Assembly: GCF_000264315.1 (NCBI RefSeq)
Contig: NZ_AJXU01000042.1
Span: 1 to 64,000, forward strand
Length of the DNA: 64,000 bases
From: Rhodanobacter fulvus Jip2
GTDB lineage: Bacteria; Pseudomonadota; Gammaproteobacteria; Xanthomonadales; Rhodanobacteraceae
Reading direction: 5' to 3'
The notes beneath the pieces are model-generated. The model saw only the letters and a program-made list of their open reading frames with translations, was not told the DNA's origin and ran no database searches. Below are positions 39,225 through 47,395 of the stretch, piece by piece. Numbering within the stretch: the first letter of the stretch is position 1; each line of letters starts with the position of its first letter. A program made the translations under genes and the position numbers.

Positions 39225-40635
39225 AGATTTCGTGGCCGACGGAGTAATACCGGACATCGCCTATCGCACGGCAGAGTCGCCCGAGGAGGTGATTCATCCT
39301 CGTGTGGATGTCCGCGATGGGATGCTCACTTTCTATTCGCATAAAGAACGTCATGAGTCCCATCGCGGCTATGTGCTCGTTTCGGATTTTCTTGAACGCT
39401 TAGCCCAAGGAGAGGTAGGGCTTGCCATTACTGGAAATCGGCCAAGCAACGGCTTGCGCACCACGATCACATTCGACAGAGTTGATCGCATCACTATTTC
39501 GCCTCGTCTGGAGCAATTCCTTGCCGAGTTGCGTGCAACGGGGCGTGTTGCGGATACCGATGTGACCAATGCTCGTCAAGCAGTGTTTGATGTCGAAGCG
39601 CGACGCTTCCTCGACGGGTTTATGGCGTCCGACAACCCTCAATTCGTCTACTGGTTGCCGCGTTATACGCAAACCTTGGCGCGAGTGCGTGAGGCTTTGT
39701 CCCGGAAAGCACCCGAGGATCTGTTCGATCTCATCTGGAAATCCCGCGACAATGCGGTGAGCAATGCCGGGCAGGGTGTCATGGGTTTTGCGGTCGCCGA
39801 CCGGCTGCGTGGAAGGTTGATTGAAGTGATCGGAAACATCGCTGCCGATGGCAGTCCTGCCACTTTCGGCGCGATCATTGACCGATTCGAGCAGTGGCGC
39901 GTGCAGGGTGAACTGGCCAGTGTGCCAAGGTTGCTGGTGGCGCGTGCATTCGCTGCGGTTCATCCAGAGCGATACCACACGACAGTAGATGCATCCAAAC
40001 AGGAACGCATTGTTCCGTGGTTTGCTGAACACACGGGGTTTGTCGCACCGGAAGGCGGCTGGGCTGCGAAGGCGGCCGCGTTGTCAAACCATCTCGCACG
40101 GTGTGGTGTCTTTGGCGGCGATCTCGAACGGCAGAACATGTTTCCGTGGTTCGTGTTCGAGCAGTTGAGGGGGGCAAACGGAAAGGTTCCTTTCCGGCCC
40201 GGACATACGTCAAAGCTAGCAACGGGCGATGCGCGTGGTTCTCCGGAAGGCCGGGAAATCGACTACCGTCACAATGTCATCCAGGATTGCTTGTTCGAAC
40301 TTCTGTGTGCCCGCCATGGCGAGGACGCTGTGGGCACCGAGCGTCCGACTGGGACCGGTGGCCGTGCGGACGCTTTGGTGTGTCTACCCGATGGCCGTTT
40401 CGAGTTATACGAGATCAAGCCGGCTCCGACCGCAGCCGATGCGGTACGTCAAGCCATGGGGCAACTGTTGGAATACGCCTACCGTCGTGGCGGATTGCAA
40501 CCCGTGTCCATGCATGTCGTATCTGATGCCCCACTCGATGAAATCACTAGCGAGTTTCTGTCGCACCTGAGATCCGAGTTCGCGTTACCAATCGAATACC
40601 TGCAGATCGCCTGTGAAAATGGAGATGAGCGATGA
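39211..40635 (+). CDS. Unrecognised RM-embedded protein with C-terminal PD-(D/E)XK nuclease domain
   Basis: 474 residues, translated from an ATG overlapping hsdS. I recognise no full-length family. The C-terminal 100 residues show a PD-(D/E)XK core: Asp387 in GGRADALV, Glu401-x-Lys403 in ELYEIKPA, then Gln418 in AMGQLLEYAY, the Q..QL.EYA helix typical of Mrr-like and related nucleases. The middle (about 225-300) contains VARAFAAVHPERYHTTVD, resembling DNA-recognition modules of McrB-type proteins. Base composition is lower in GC than the housekeeping genes, suggesting acquisition. Probably a defence nuclease or RM accessory factor. Confidence 0.72.
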   Translation: MIRIEDFVADGVIPDIAYRTAESPEEVIHPRVDVRDGMLTFYSHKERHESHRGYVLVSDFLERLAQGEVGLAITGNRPSNGLRTTITFDRVDRITISPRLEQFLAELRATGRVADTDVTNARQAVFDVEARRFLDGFMASDNPQFVYWLPRYTQTLARVREALSRKAPEDLFDLIWKSRDNAVSNAGQGVMGFAVADRLRGRLIEVIGNIAADGSPATFGAIIDRFEQWRVQGELASVPRLLVARAFAAVHPERYHTTVDASKQERIVPWFAEHTGFVAPEGGWAAKAAALSNHLARCGVFGGDLERQNMFPWFVFEQLRGANGKVPFRPGHTSKLATGDARGSPEGREIDYRHNVIQDCLFELLCARHGEDAVGTERPTGTGGRADALVCLPDGRFELYEIKPAPTAADAVRQAMGQLLEYAYRRGGLQPVSMHVVSDAPLDEITSEFLSHLRSEFALPIEYLQIACENGDER

Positions 40636-40645
40636 GAGAAAATTC

Positions 40646-41575
40646 ATGAGCGATATCCAGTTGTTCCGCCTGACCGGCAGCGATGCGGTGGAACTGTCCG
40701 GCCGCGCCGCATCAGTCGAAAAGCAGTTGCAGTCCCTGATCGAAGCGCAGATGCCGACTTTCCTCGGCGTGCGTTTCCTCGCCAGCGAATACGCCACCGG
40801 CAAGACGCATCGCGGCCGCATCGACTCGCTGGGCCTGGACGAGAACGGTTGCCCGGTGATCATCGAGTACAAACGTCACAGCAACGAGAACGTGATGAGC
40901 CAGGGCCTGTTCTACCTGGACTGGTTGCTCGATCACCGCGCCGAATTCCAGTGGTTGGTAATGGAGAAGCTGGGCAAGGACGTGGCCAACGAGATCGACT
41001 GGACTGGCACCCGGCTGCTGTGCATCGCGGCCGACTTTACCCGCTACGACCAGCACGCCGTGCAGCAGATTCCACGCAATATTGAACTGATCCGCTACAA
41101 GCTGTTCGGCGATGATTTGCTGCTGCTCGATCTGGTCAATGCGGTGACGGTGGACGACGCCACCACGGTGAAAGAGAAGCACGTGGACGGAACCACGGCC
41201 ATCAAGACAAAGCCCGTCGGCAAGGACAAGACCGCCGAGGAGCAGTTGGAACAGGCGCATCCGGAAATCCGTGCACTGTATGAAGCCGTCTCCAGCCAGT
41301 TGCTCGCGCTCGGCGACGACGTGCAGGAAAAGCACCTGAAACTGTATGTCGCCTTCCGCCGCCTGAAGAACTTCGCCTGCGTGATTCCATACAAGGACAA
41401 GCTGCTGGTCATGCTCAAGCTGGACCCTGACACGGTTGCGCTGGAAGCGGGCTTCAGCCGCGACGTGCGCAACATCGGCACCTGGGGCACGGGCGATCTC
41501 GAACTGTGCCTGCGAACCATGGCTGATTTTGAACGGGCAAAGCCACTGATTGAACGCAGCTACGGCGAGAGCTGA
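40646..41575 (+). CDS. DUF5655-type protein with PD-(D/E)XK-like nuclease domain
   Basis: 309 residues from MSDIQLFRLTGSD. The N-terminal domain has the nuclease pattern Asp60 (RGRIDSLGLD) and Glu74-x-Lys76 (PVIIEYKR), then a hydrophobic helix GLFYLDWLLDH. The C-terminal domain (about 205-309) is the DUF5655 form (LYVAFRRLKNFACVIPYKDKLLVMLKL). This family often lies next to type I RM genes. Start chosen over the upstream ATGs because it aligns with the family start. Confidence 0.8.
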   Translation: MSDIQLFRLTGSDAVELSGRAASVEKQLQSLIEAQMPTFLGVRFLASEYATGKTHRGRIDSLGLDENGCPVIIEYKRHSNENVMSQGLFYLDWLLDHRAEFQWLVMEKLGKDVANEIDWTGTRLLCIAADFTRYDQHAVQQIPRNIELIRYKLFGDDLLLLDLVNAVTVDDATTVKEKHVDGTTAIKTKPVGKDKTAEEQLEQAHPEIRALYEAVSSQLLALGDDVQEKHLKLYVAFRRLKNFACVIPYKDKLLVMLKLDPDTVALEAGFSRDVRNIGTWGTGDLELCLRTMADFERAKPLIERSYGES

Positions 41576-41611
41576 GGGCCTGGATGAACTTGAGCGGACG
41601 CACTGCCTGAC

Positions 41612-41696
41612 GTAGGTTGGGGTGAGCGCAGCGATGCCCAACATGGTTTGCGGCACGGCGAAAATGTTGGGGTTCGCAAGCTCACCCCAACCTACC
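41612..41696. repeat. gtaggttggggtgagc-type palindromic repeat, copy 1
   Basis: The left arm gtaggttggggtgagc is matched by gctcaccccaacctac at the right end; the middle holds a second pair around cccaacat / atgttggg. A nearly identical copy in the same orientation starts at 42366. This type of repeat is widespread in proteobacterial genomes. Confidence 0.85.
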
Positions 41697-41699
41697 CAG

Positions 41700-41771
41700 C
41701 CGCGCCTGCGCAACCGGGCCGGCCTGCAACGTGCGTTGCCGTTGCTGGAACGCAGTTACGGCGAGGGCTGA
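41700..41771 (+). pseudogene. Remnant of a second DUF5655 C terminus
   Basis: Frame 41700-41771 encodes LRNRAGLQRALPLLERSYGE-then-stop, aligning over 21 residues (about 13 identical) with the end of the intact upstream protein (LRTMADFERAKPLIERSYGE). It is separated from that gene by the palindromic repeat at 41612. It looks like a diverged tail left by recombination between related genes or by an insertion event. Confidence 0.65.
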
Positions 41772-41805
41772 GCATGACGTTTTGGAATAGTCCGGAGGGG
41801 GCAAG

Positions 41806-42237
41806 ATGACCGTCGAACGTCAGTTGATACGCGATCTGGCGGCGACTTTGCGCGCCCAGGTCGCCGGGTTGGTGGTGAAGGATCTCGAAGAGATGCTGGA
41901 GGGCCTCAGCGACGACTCCGGCCTGGCGAACGTGTGGGAGGAGTTTTGCGTCCAGGTTCAGGGCGAGCACTCTTTCTTCTGGGAAACGTATCTGGAGATT
42001 GTCGAAGACTTCGTCGTCGGCCATATCGATGAACTTCCATTGGCCATGCAACGGGTGCTGTCGATGGGCACTGACGTTGGAGATGGATGGCTGGATGATC
42101 CGGAGGAGGGCGGCGTCGTACCGATCTTCGCCGACGATGTGGCGGTGATGTTGTCGAGTGACGTGCTTGCGTTGGCGGCCGACTTTGAGAGCCCATCCAT
42201 TGAGCGCTACAAGGCGCGTGGGTACGAAGGGGATTGA
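41806..42237 (+). CDS. Strongly acidic hypothetical protein in the RM locus
   Basis: 143 residues, good RBS (GGAGGGGG). No family recognised. Asp and Glu outnumber Lys and Arg about three to one, with acidic clusters such as GWLDDPEEGG. It is flanked by two direct copies of the gtaggttgggg repeat, suggesting a separately acquired cargo gene. Acidic small proteins next to RM systems can be DNA mimics or immunity factors, but nothing in the sequence proves this. Confidence 0.55.
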   Translation: MTVERQLIRDLAATLRAQVAGLVVKDLEEMLEGLSDDSGLANVWEEFCVQVQGEHSFFWETYLEIVEDFVVGHIDELPLAMQRVLSMGTDVGDGWLDDPEEGGVVPIFADDVAVMLSSDVLALAADFESPSIERYKARGYEGD

Positions 42238-42328
42238 GTCGGGAGCGGAACCCAATTCAGTGATTGCCGGTACTGATTTGCAGGCGGTCGACATTCGCCT
42301 CACGGCTTGCTTACTAGCCCGGCTATTG

Positions 42329-42360
42329 CGATATCCGCAATTCGCGAATTGCGAATATCG
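42329..42360. promoter_or_regulatory. 32-bp near-perfect palindrome upstream of the MNT-HEPN pair
   Basis: Centred on ATTCGCGAAT; 15 of 16 base pairs match (mismatch 42335/42354). It lies about 150 bases before the nucleotidyltransferase gene, with a repeat in between. Candidate operator for an autoregulated toxin-antitoxin pair or an element end; no protein partner is identified. Confidence 0.5.
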
Positions 42361-42365
42361 AGCCC

Positions 42366-42450
42366 GTAGGTTGGGGTGAGCGAAGCGATGCCCAACATGA
42401 CTTGCGGCGCGGCAAAAATGTTGGGGTTCGCAAGCTCACCCCTACCTACC
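42366..42450. repeat. gtaggttggggtgagc-type palindromic repeat, copy 2
   Basis: Same orientation and nearly the same sequence as the copy at 41612; the right arm has one change (cccctacc for ccccaacc). Together they form direct repeats about 754 bp apart around the acidic protein gene. Confidence 0.85.
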
Positions 42451-42508
42451 CGGCTGCAGTTCGCTCGATATTGCAGAGTGTTGCCGATTTGGCTACATTC
42501 GTCGCCTA

Positions 42509-43138
42509 ATGAGCAACACAACGGCACTGATGGATCTGCTCTTCCCCGCCACCCGGCAACGGGTGCTGGCGCAGTTGCTGCTGAATCCGGATGAGAGTTT
42601 CCATTTGCGCGAGCTCGCCCGACTGACCGGCAGTCACGCGGGCACCGTAGGGCGTGAACTGGAAAAACTGGTGAGCGTTGGCTTGCTGCTGCGTACCGAG
42701 CAAGGCAATCAGGTGCGCTACCAGGCCGATGCACAGTGTCCATTGTTTGCTGAACTCACGGCCATGTTCCGCAAGACCCTTGGCATGGTGCCGGTGCTGC
42801 GTGAGGCATTGCTGCCGCTGGTGGGTAATATCAACGTGGCTCTGGTGTTCGGCTCGATGGCACGCGGCACGCAGTCGGCCGGTAGCGACATCGACCTGCT
42901 GGTGATTGGCGAGGTGCGGTTTGCCGAGCTGGCGCAGGCCTTGTATCCGGCGCAACAGGCGTTGCAGCGAGAGATCAATCCGGTGCTGTATGCACCGACT
43001 GAGTTTCGGCGACGGGCAGGCGAGGGTGATGCTTTCATCCGCCAGTTTCTGGACAAGCCCAATGTGTTCCTGAGGGGGGGTAAGGATGACCTTGCAAAAC
43101 TTGCTGGCGATCAAACGCCTGCTGGCGCACGCGCCTGA
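42509..43138 (+). CDS. HTH-MNT nucleotidyltransferase (antitoxin of a MNT-HEPN pair)
   Basis: 209 residues. An N-terminal winged helix-turn-helix (about 15-75, FHLRELARLTGSHAGTVGREL) precedes a minimal nucleotidyltransferase domain with G115-S116-x10-D127-x-D129 (GSMARGTQSAGSDIDLLV). MNT proteins can AMPylate and silence a HEPN RNase partner; the HTH suggests self-regulation. The following HEPN gene overlaps it by 53 bases, the classic two-gene arrangement. Confidence 0.82.
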   Translation: MSNTTALMDLLFPATRQRVLAQLLLNPDESFHLRELARLTGSHAGTVGRELEKLVSVGLLLRTEQGNQVRYQADAQCPLFAELTAMFRKTLGMVPVLREALLPLVGNINVALVFGSMARGTQSAGSDIDLLVIGEVRFAELAQALYPAQQALQREINPVLYAPTEFRRRAGEGDAFIRQFLDKPNVFLRGGKDDLAKLAGDQTPAGARA

Positions 43139-43535
43139 CGGCGCGGCGGTGCGCAAGCTGCTGGCGGCGGCGCAACGCAATCTGACGGATGCACGTGTGG
43201 CGGCCATCAGCACCGACAACCGCTTCGACGCGGCCTACAAGTGCGTGATGCAATGCGCGATGCTGGGTCTGTGGGCCAGCGGCTATCGCACCGCGACCAG
43301 CCAGCCGGGCCATCACCAGACCGCGATCCAGTGCCTGACCCTGACCATGGGCGTGCCGACGCCTACCGTGATTGTGTTGGATGCGTTGCGCAAACAACGC
43401 AATCTCAGTGACTACGAAGGCGATCCGATTTCCGAGGCGACACTGGCGTCGTGTCTGGACGAGGGCAGCAAGTTGCTGGCGCATACCGAGCAATGGCTGC
43501 ACGACAACCATGCCGATTTGCTGGGTGAGGCATGA
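43086..43535 (+). CDS. HEPN-domain protein (probable toxin partner)
   Basis: 149 residues, mostly helical. HEPN features: DNRFDAAYKCVMQCAMLGLW in the central helices and the late RKQRNLSDYEGD, corresponding to the R-x4-6-H active-site region of HEPN RNases, with Tyr where many families have His (as in the SAV_6107-like group). It overlaps the upstream MNT gene and abuts hsdR by 4 bases. Likely the effector half of a toxin-antitoxin module; RNase activity is unproven. Confidence 0.72.
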   Translation: MTLQNLLAIKRLLAHAPDGAAVRKLLAAAQRNLTDARVAAISTDNRFDAAYKCVMQCAMLGLWASGYRTATSQPGHHQTAIQCLTLTMGVPTPTVIVLDALRKQRNLSDYEGDPISEATLASCLDEGSKLLAHTEQWLHDNHADLLGEA

Positions 43536-46500
43536 ACCTGCACAAGGAAGTCCATTTCGAGCAGGCCATCGTCGAGCATCTGGCCGCCAACGGCTGGCTC
43601 TACGCCGAAGGTGACGCTGAGCATTACGACCACACGCATGGCCTGTATCTGCCCGACCTGCAGGCCTGGATCGAGGCGACCCAGCCGGACAGCTGGCAGC
43701 GCCTGAGCAAGACCCACGGCCCGGCCGCCGCCGAACGCATTGCCGAGCGCGTACGCAAGAACCTCAACGAGCGCGGCACGCTGGAGGTGTTGCGCCGGGG
43801 CGTGGAGATGCTGGGGTTGAAGCAGCCGTTGTCGCTGGTGCAGTTCAAGCCGGCGCTGGCGATCAATCCGCTGATCCTTCAGCACTACGCGGCGAACCGG
43901 TTGCGCGTGGTGCGGCAGGTGCGGCATTCGCCGAACAACACCAAGGATGCGCTGGACCTGGTGCTGTTCGTCAACGGCATCGCGGTGGCCACGGCCGAGC
44001 TGAAATCCGATTTCACCCAGAGCGTGGGCGATGCGGTGGACCAGTACCGCTTCGACCGTCACCCGCAGCCCAGGGGCGGACAATTGGAACCGCTACTGGG
44101 GTTTCCCGGTGGCGCGCTGGTGCATTTCGCGGTGAGCCAGGCCGAGGTGATGATGACCACGCGGTTGGCCGGACCAGCGACGCGCTTTCTGCCGTTCAAC
44201 CGCGGCGATCACGGCGCGGCCGGCAATGCGCCGAACCCGGACGGATTTGCCACGGCGTATCTGTGGCAAGAGGTGTGGGCGCGCGACAGCTGGCTGGAAA
44301 TTCTCGGCCGCTACCTGATCGGCAAGCGCGACGACAAGAAGCAGCTCACCAGTGTGATCTTTCCGCGCTACCACCAGCTCGACGCCACGCGGAAGCTGGT
44401 GGCCGACGTGCTGGCCGAGGGCGCGGGGCAGCGCTACCTGATCCAGCATTCGGCCGGTTCGGGCAAGACCAATTCGATCGCCTGGAGCGCGCACTTCCTG
44501 GCCGACCTGCACGATGCGCAGCACAAGAAAATGTTCGACAGCGTGCTGGTGGTATCCGACCGCAACGTGCTGGATGCGCAATTGCAGGAAGCCATCTTCG
44601 ACTTCGAGCGCACCACCGGCGTGGTGGAAACCATCACCAGCGAGCACGGCAGCAAGAGTGCGCAACTCGGCCAGGCGCTGAAGGATGGCAAGAAGATCAT
44701 CGTCTGCACCATCCAGACCTTTCCGTTCGCGCTGCAGGCGGTGCAGGAGCTGGCCGCCACCGAGGGCAAGCGCTTCGCGGTGATCGCCGACGAGGCACAC
44801 AGCTCGCAGACCGGCGAGGCGGCGGCCAAGCTCAAGCAGCTGCTGAGTGCCGAGGAATGGGCGGAGCTGCAGGACGGCGGCGAGATTGATACCGAAGCCA
44901 TGCTGGCTGCCGGCATGGCGGCGCGTGCGGGTGGCAACAGGGGCCTGACCTACGTGGCGTTCACCGCCACGCCCAAGCAGAAGACGCTGGAGCTGTTCGG
45001 CCGCCCCGGTGCGGATGGCCTGCCGCAGCCGTTTCACGTGTATTCGATGCGCCAGGCGATCGAGGAAGGTTTCATCCTCGACGTGCTGAAGAACTACACG
45101 CCGTACAAGCTCGCCTTCAGACTGGCCCACGATGGCAAGGAGTACGACGAGGCGCAGGTGGAACGCAGCGCGGCGATGAAGGGGATCATGCAGTGGGTGC
45201 GCCTGCATCCCTACAACATCGCCTCCAAGGTGCAGATCGTGGTGGAGCACTACCGCGAGAACGTGCAGCCGCTGCTGGATGGCAAGGCCAAGGCGATGGT
45301 GGTGGTCGGCAGCCGCAAGGAGGCGGTGCGCTGGCAGAAGGCGATCCGCGCCTACATCGCCCGGCAAAACTATCCGCTGGGCGTGCTGGTGGCGTTCTCC
45401 GGCGAAGTGAATGACCCGGACAGCTATCCGCAGGCGGTCACCGAGACCAGCGCCGACCTCAACCCCGGCCTCAAGGGTCGCGACATCCGCGAAGCATTTG
45501 CACGGCCCGACTACCACCTGTTGCTGGTGGCCAACAAGTTCCAGACCGGCTTCGACCAGCCGTTGCTGTGCGGCATGTACGTGGACAAGATGCTGGGCGG
45601 CATCCAGGCGGTGCAGACGCTGTCGCGTTTGAACCGGGCGCACCCGGGCAAGGACACCACGTACATTCTCGACTTCGTCAATGACGCCGGCGAGATCCTC
45701 AAGGCGTTCAAGACCTATTACGACACCGTCGCGCTGGAAGCGAACACCGATCCGCACCTGGTCTACGACCTGCGCCAGAAGCTGGATGCCAGCGGTCATT
45801 ACGACGATTTCGAAGTGGAACGCGTGGCCAAGGTGGAAACCGACCCGCGCGGAACCCAGGCCCAGTTGAGCGCCGCGATCGCGCCGGTGGCCAATCGTCT
45901 GCTCCAGCGCTACAAGGCGGCGCAACAGGCGCAGGCCACCGCGCTGGTCGCCGGCGACGACAAGGCGGCCGAGTCGAACAAGGACGCGCTCGATGCGCTG
46001 GCATTGTTCAAGAGCGACATGGGGAGCTACGTGCGCCTCTATGCGTTTCTTTCGCAGGTGTTCGATTACGGCAACACCGACATCGAGAAGCGCTTCGTGT
46101 TCTACAAGCGCCTGAGTCCGCTGCTTGAATTTGGCCGTGAACGCGACACCGTGGATTTGTCCAAGGTGGTGCTGACCCATCACACGCTGCGCAGCGCCGG
46201 GCGCCAGCCACTCGGCCTGAACGGTGACGGCAGCTACAAGCTGCCGCCGATGGATGCGGTCGGCAGTGGCTCGGTGCAGGAAAAGCAGCAGGCCTATCTG
46301 GCCGAGATCATCCAGAAGGTCAACGGGCTGTTCGAGGGACAGCTGACTGACGACGACCAGCTGGTCTACGTCAACGGCGTGCTCAAGGGCAAGCTGCTGG
46401 AGAACGAGACCCTGGTGCAGCAGGCCGGCAACAACAGCAAGGAGCAGTTCGCCAACTCGCCCGATCTGAAGAACGCGCTGATGAACGCGATCATGGATGC

Positions 46501-46639
46501 GCTGGATGCCCACTCCAGCATGAGCTCGCAGGCGCTGGGCTCCGAGCGGGTGCGCGATGGGTTGAAGGACATCTTGTTGGGCCCGGCGCAGTTGTACGAA
46601 GCCTTGCGCGTGAAGGCGCAGCAGGCAGCCATCCGCTGA
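43532..46639 (+). CDS. hsdR: Type I restriction endonuclease subunit R
   Basis: 1035 residues. The N-terminal nuclease domain shows Asp142 and Glu156-x-Lys158 (DLVLF...ATAELKSD). Helicase motif I AGSGKTNS (about 307-314) and motif II DEAH (about 419-422, VIADEAHSSQTG) belong to the translocase. The C-terminal helical part binds the methyltransferase core. It translocates and cleaves unmethylated DNA with HsdM2S. It is coupled to the HEPN gene by a 4-base overlap. Confidence 0.93.
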   Translation: MNLHKEVHFEQAIVEHLAANGWLYAEGDAEHYDHTHGLYLPDLQAWIEATQPDSWQRLSKTHGPAAAERIAERVRKNLNERGTLEVLRRGVEMLGLKQPLSLVQFKPALAINPLILQHYAANRLRVVRQVRHSPNNTKDALDLVLFVNGIAVATAELKSDFTQSVGDAVDQYRFDRHPQPRGGQLEPLLGFPGGALVHFAVSQAEVMMTTRLAGPATRFLPFNRGDHGAAGNAPNPDGFATAYLWQEVWARDSWLEILGRYLIGKRDDKKQLTSVIFPRYHQLDATRKLVADVLAEGAGQRYLIQHSAGSGKTNSIAWSAHFLADLHDAQHKKMFDSVLVVSDRNVLDAQLQEAIFDFERTTGVVETITSEHGSKSAQLGQALKDGKKIIVCTIQTFPFALQAVQELAATEGKRFAVIADEAHSSQTGEAAAKLKQLLSAEEWAELQDGGEIDTEAMLAAGMAARAGGNRGLTYVAFTATPKQKTLELFGRPGADGLPQPFHVYSMRQAIEEGFILDVLKNYTPYKLAFRLAHDGKEYDEAQVERSAAMKGIMQWVRLHPYNIASKVQIVVEHYRENVQPLLDGKAKAMVVVGSRKEAVRWQKAIRAYIARQNYPLGVLVAFSGEVNDPDSYPQAVTETSADLNPGLKGRDIREAFARPDYHLLLVANKFQTGFDQPLLCGMYVDKMLGGIQAVQTLSRLNRAHPGKDTTYILDFVNDAGEILKAFKTYYDTVALEANTDPHLVYDLRQKLDASGHYDDFEVERVAKVETDPRGTQAQLSAAIAPVANRLLQRYKAAQQAQATALVAGDDKAAESNKDALDALALFKSDMGSYVRLYAFLSQVFDYGNTDIEKRFVFYKRLSPLLEFGRERDTVDLSKVVLTHHTLRSAGRQPLGLNGDGSYKLPPMDAVGSGSVQEKQQAYLAEIIQKVNGLFEGQLTDDDQLVYVNGVLKGKLLENETLVQQAGNNSKEQFANSPDLKNALMNAIMDALDAHSSMSSQALGSERVRDGLKDILLGPAQLYEALRVKAQQAAIR

Positions 46640-46670
46640 CGCCAACGCAGGGCCCGCCACATCAAAAGCA

Positions 46671-47150
46671 TCAACCCGCTGACTTGCGGATCAGCGTGAT
46701 CTTCCCGTTCGGCTCCAGTCGCGCCAGCACCACGTTGGACTCGTCCTCCAGCCCATGTGCATGCAGCGCGCGATCGAATTCGGTGTCGGCCACGTCGCAT
46801 CGCCGCAGCGCCCGGGAATCGCGGTGGCCATCGCGCGCCAGGATGCTTGGCCGACCCTCGATCCAGCGATTGAAGCCGTGCCAGCGCGCGCTGATCCAGC
46901 CGATGATCTTGTTCAAGGCAAGGATGCTGGCCACAGCGATCAGCGGTCCCAGCAGCGAATGATCCTCGCCGATGATCGCCGTGCGCAGCAAGCCGCCCAC
47001 CACCATCAGCACCACGATGTCGAACGCGGCCATGTCGCCGAACGCACGTTTGCCTGACAGCCGCAACAACAGCAACACGATCAAGTAGACGGCCACGCCG
47101 CGCAGTGTGAATGCCCACCACGGCATCGCAAGATCGAAAAGGCCTTTCAT
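46671..47150 (-). CDS. DUF421 (YetF-like) membrane protein
   Basis: 159 residues from MKGLFDLAMPWWAFTL. Three N-terminal hydrophobic helices, with the DUF421 signature RLSGKRAFGDMAAFDIVV, and a small C-terminal soluble domain (RPSILARDG onward). Role unknown; family members affect envelope and spore properties in Bacillus. It ends 31 bases from the convergent hsdR gene and marks the return to core genes. Confidence 0.85.
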   Translation of the reverse strand: MKGLFDLAMPWWAFTLRGVAVYLIVLLLLRLSGKRAFGDMAAFDIVVLMVVGGLLRTAIIGEDHSLLGPLIAVASILALNKIIGWISARWHGFNRWIEGRPSILARDGHRDSRALRRCDVADTEFDRALHAHGLEDESNVVLARLEPNGKITLIRKSAG

Positions 47151-47395
47151 GGTTGCTCTCCCGTTTTTCCAGTGGTGGAAACCATGTGATGCCACGGCGC
47201 GCGTGGAGAGGCGGTACATGTTTGCCGCCGTGGTGGCGTGCGACGCGATCGTCCCGCTCGGTCCGGTGCGTGCGAAGCCCGGCATCGCATTCGCCCGGCA
47301 GGCGCGCTGATCGTCGGGGCCTTGCGGTTGAACGTCCACTTCCCGCGGCCGGCGTGTCACGCTGGCGATATCCACCGGCGCCAACAGGGGAAATC

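Noticed and set aside
35523-46639. Whole RM region as a prophage or integrative element
   Set aside because: No integrase, tRNA-adjacent attachment sites or phage structural genes; only repeats mark the borders.
44093-46660. Long open frame (855 codons) antisense to hsdR
   Set aside because: High GC removes stops on the opposite strand; the sequence is low-complexity His/Arg/Gln/Val-rich with no domain, while hsdR is clear.
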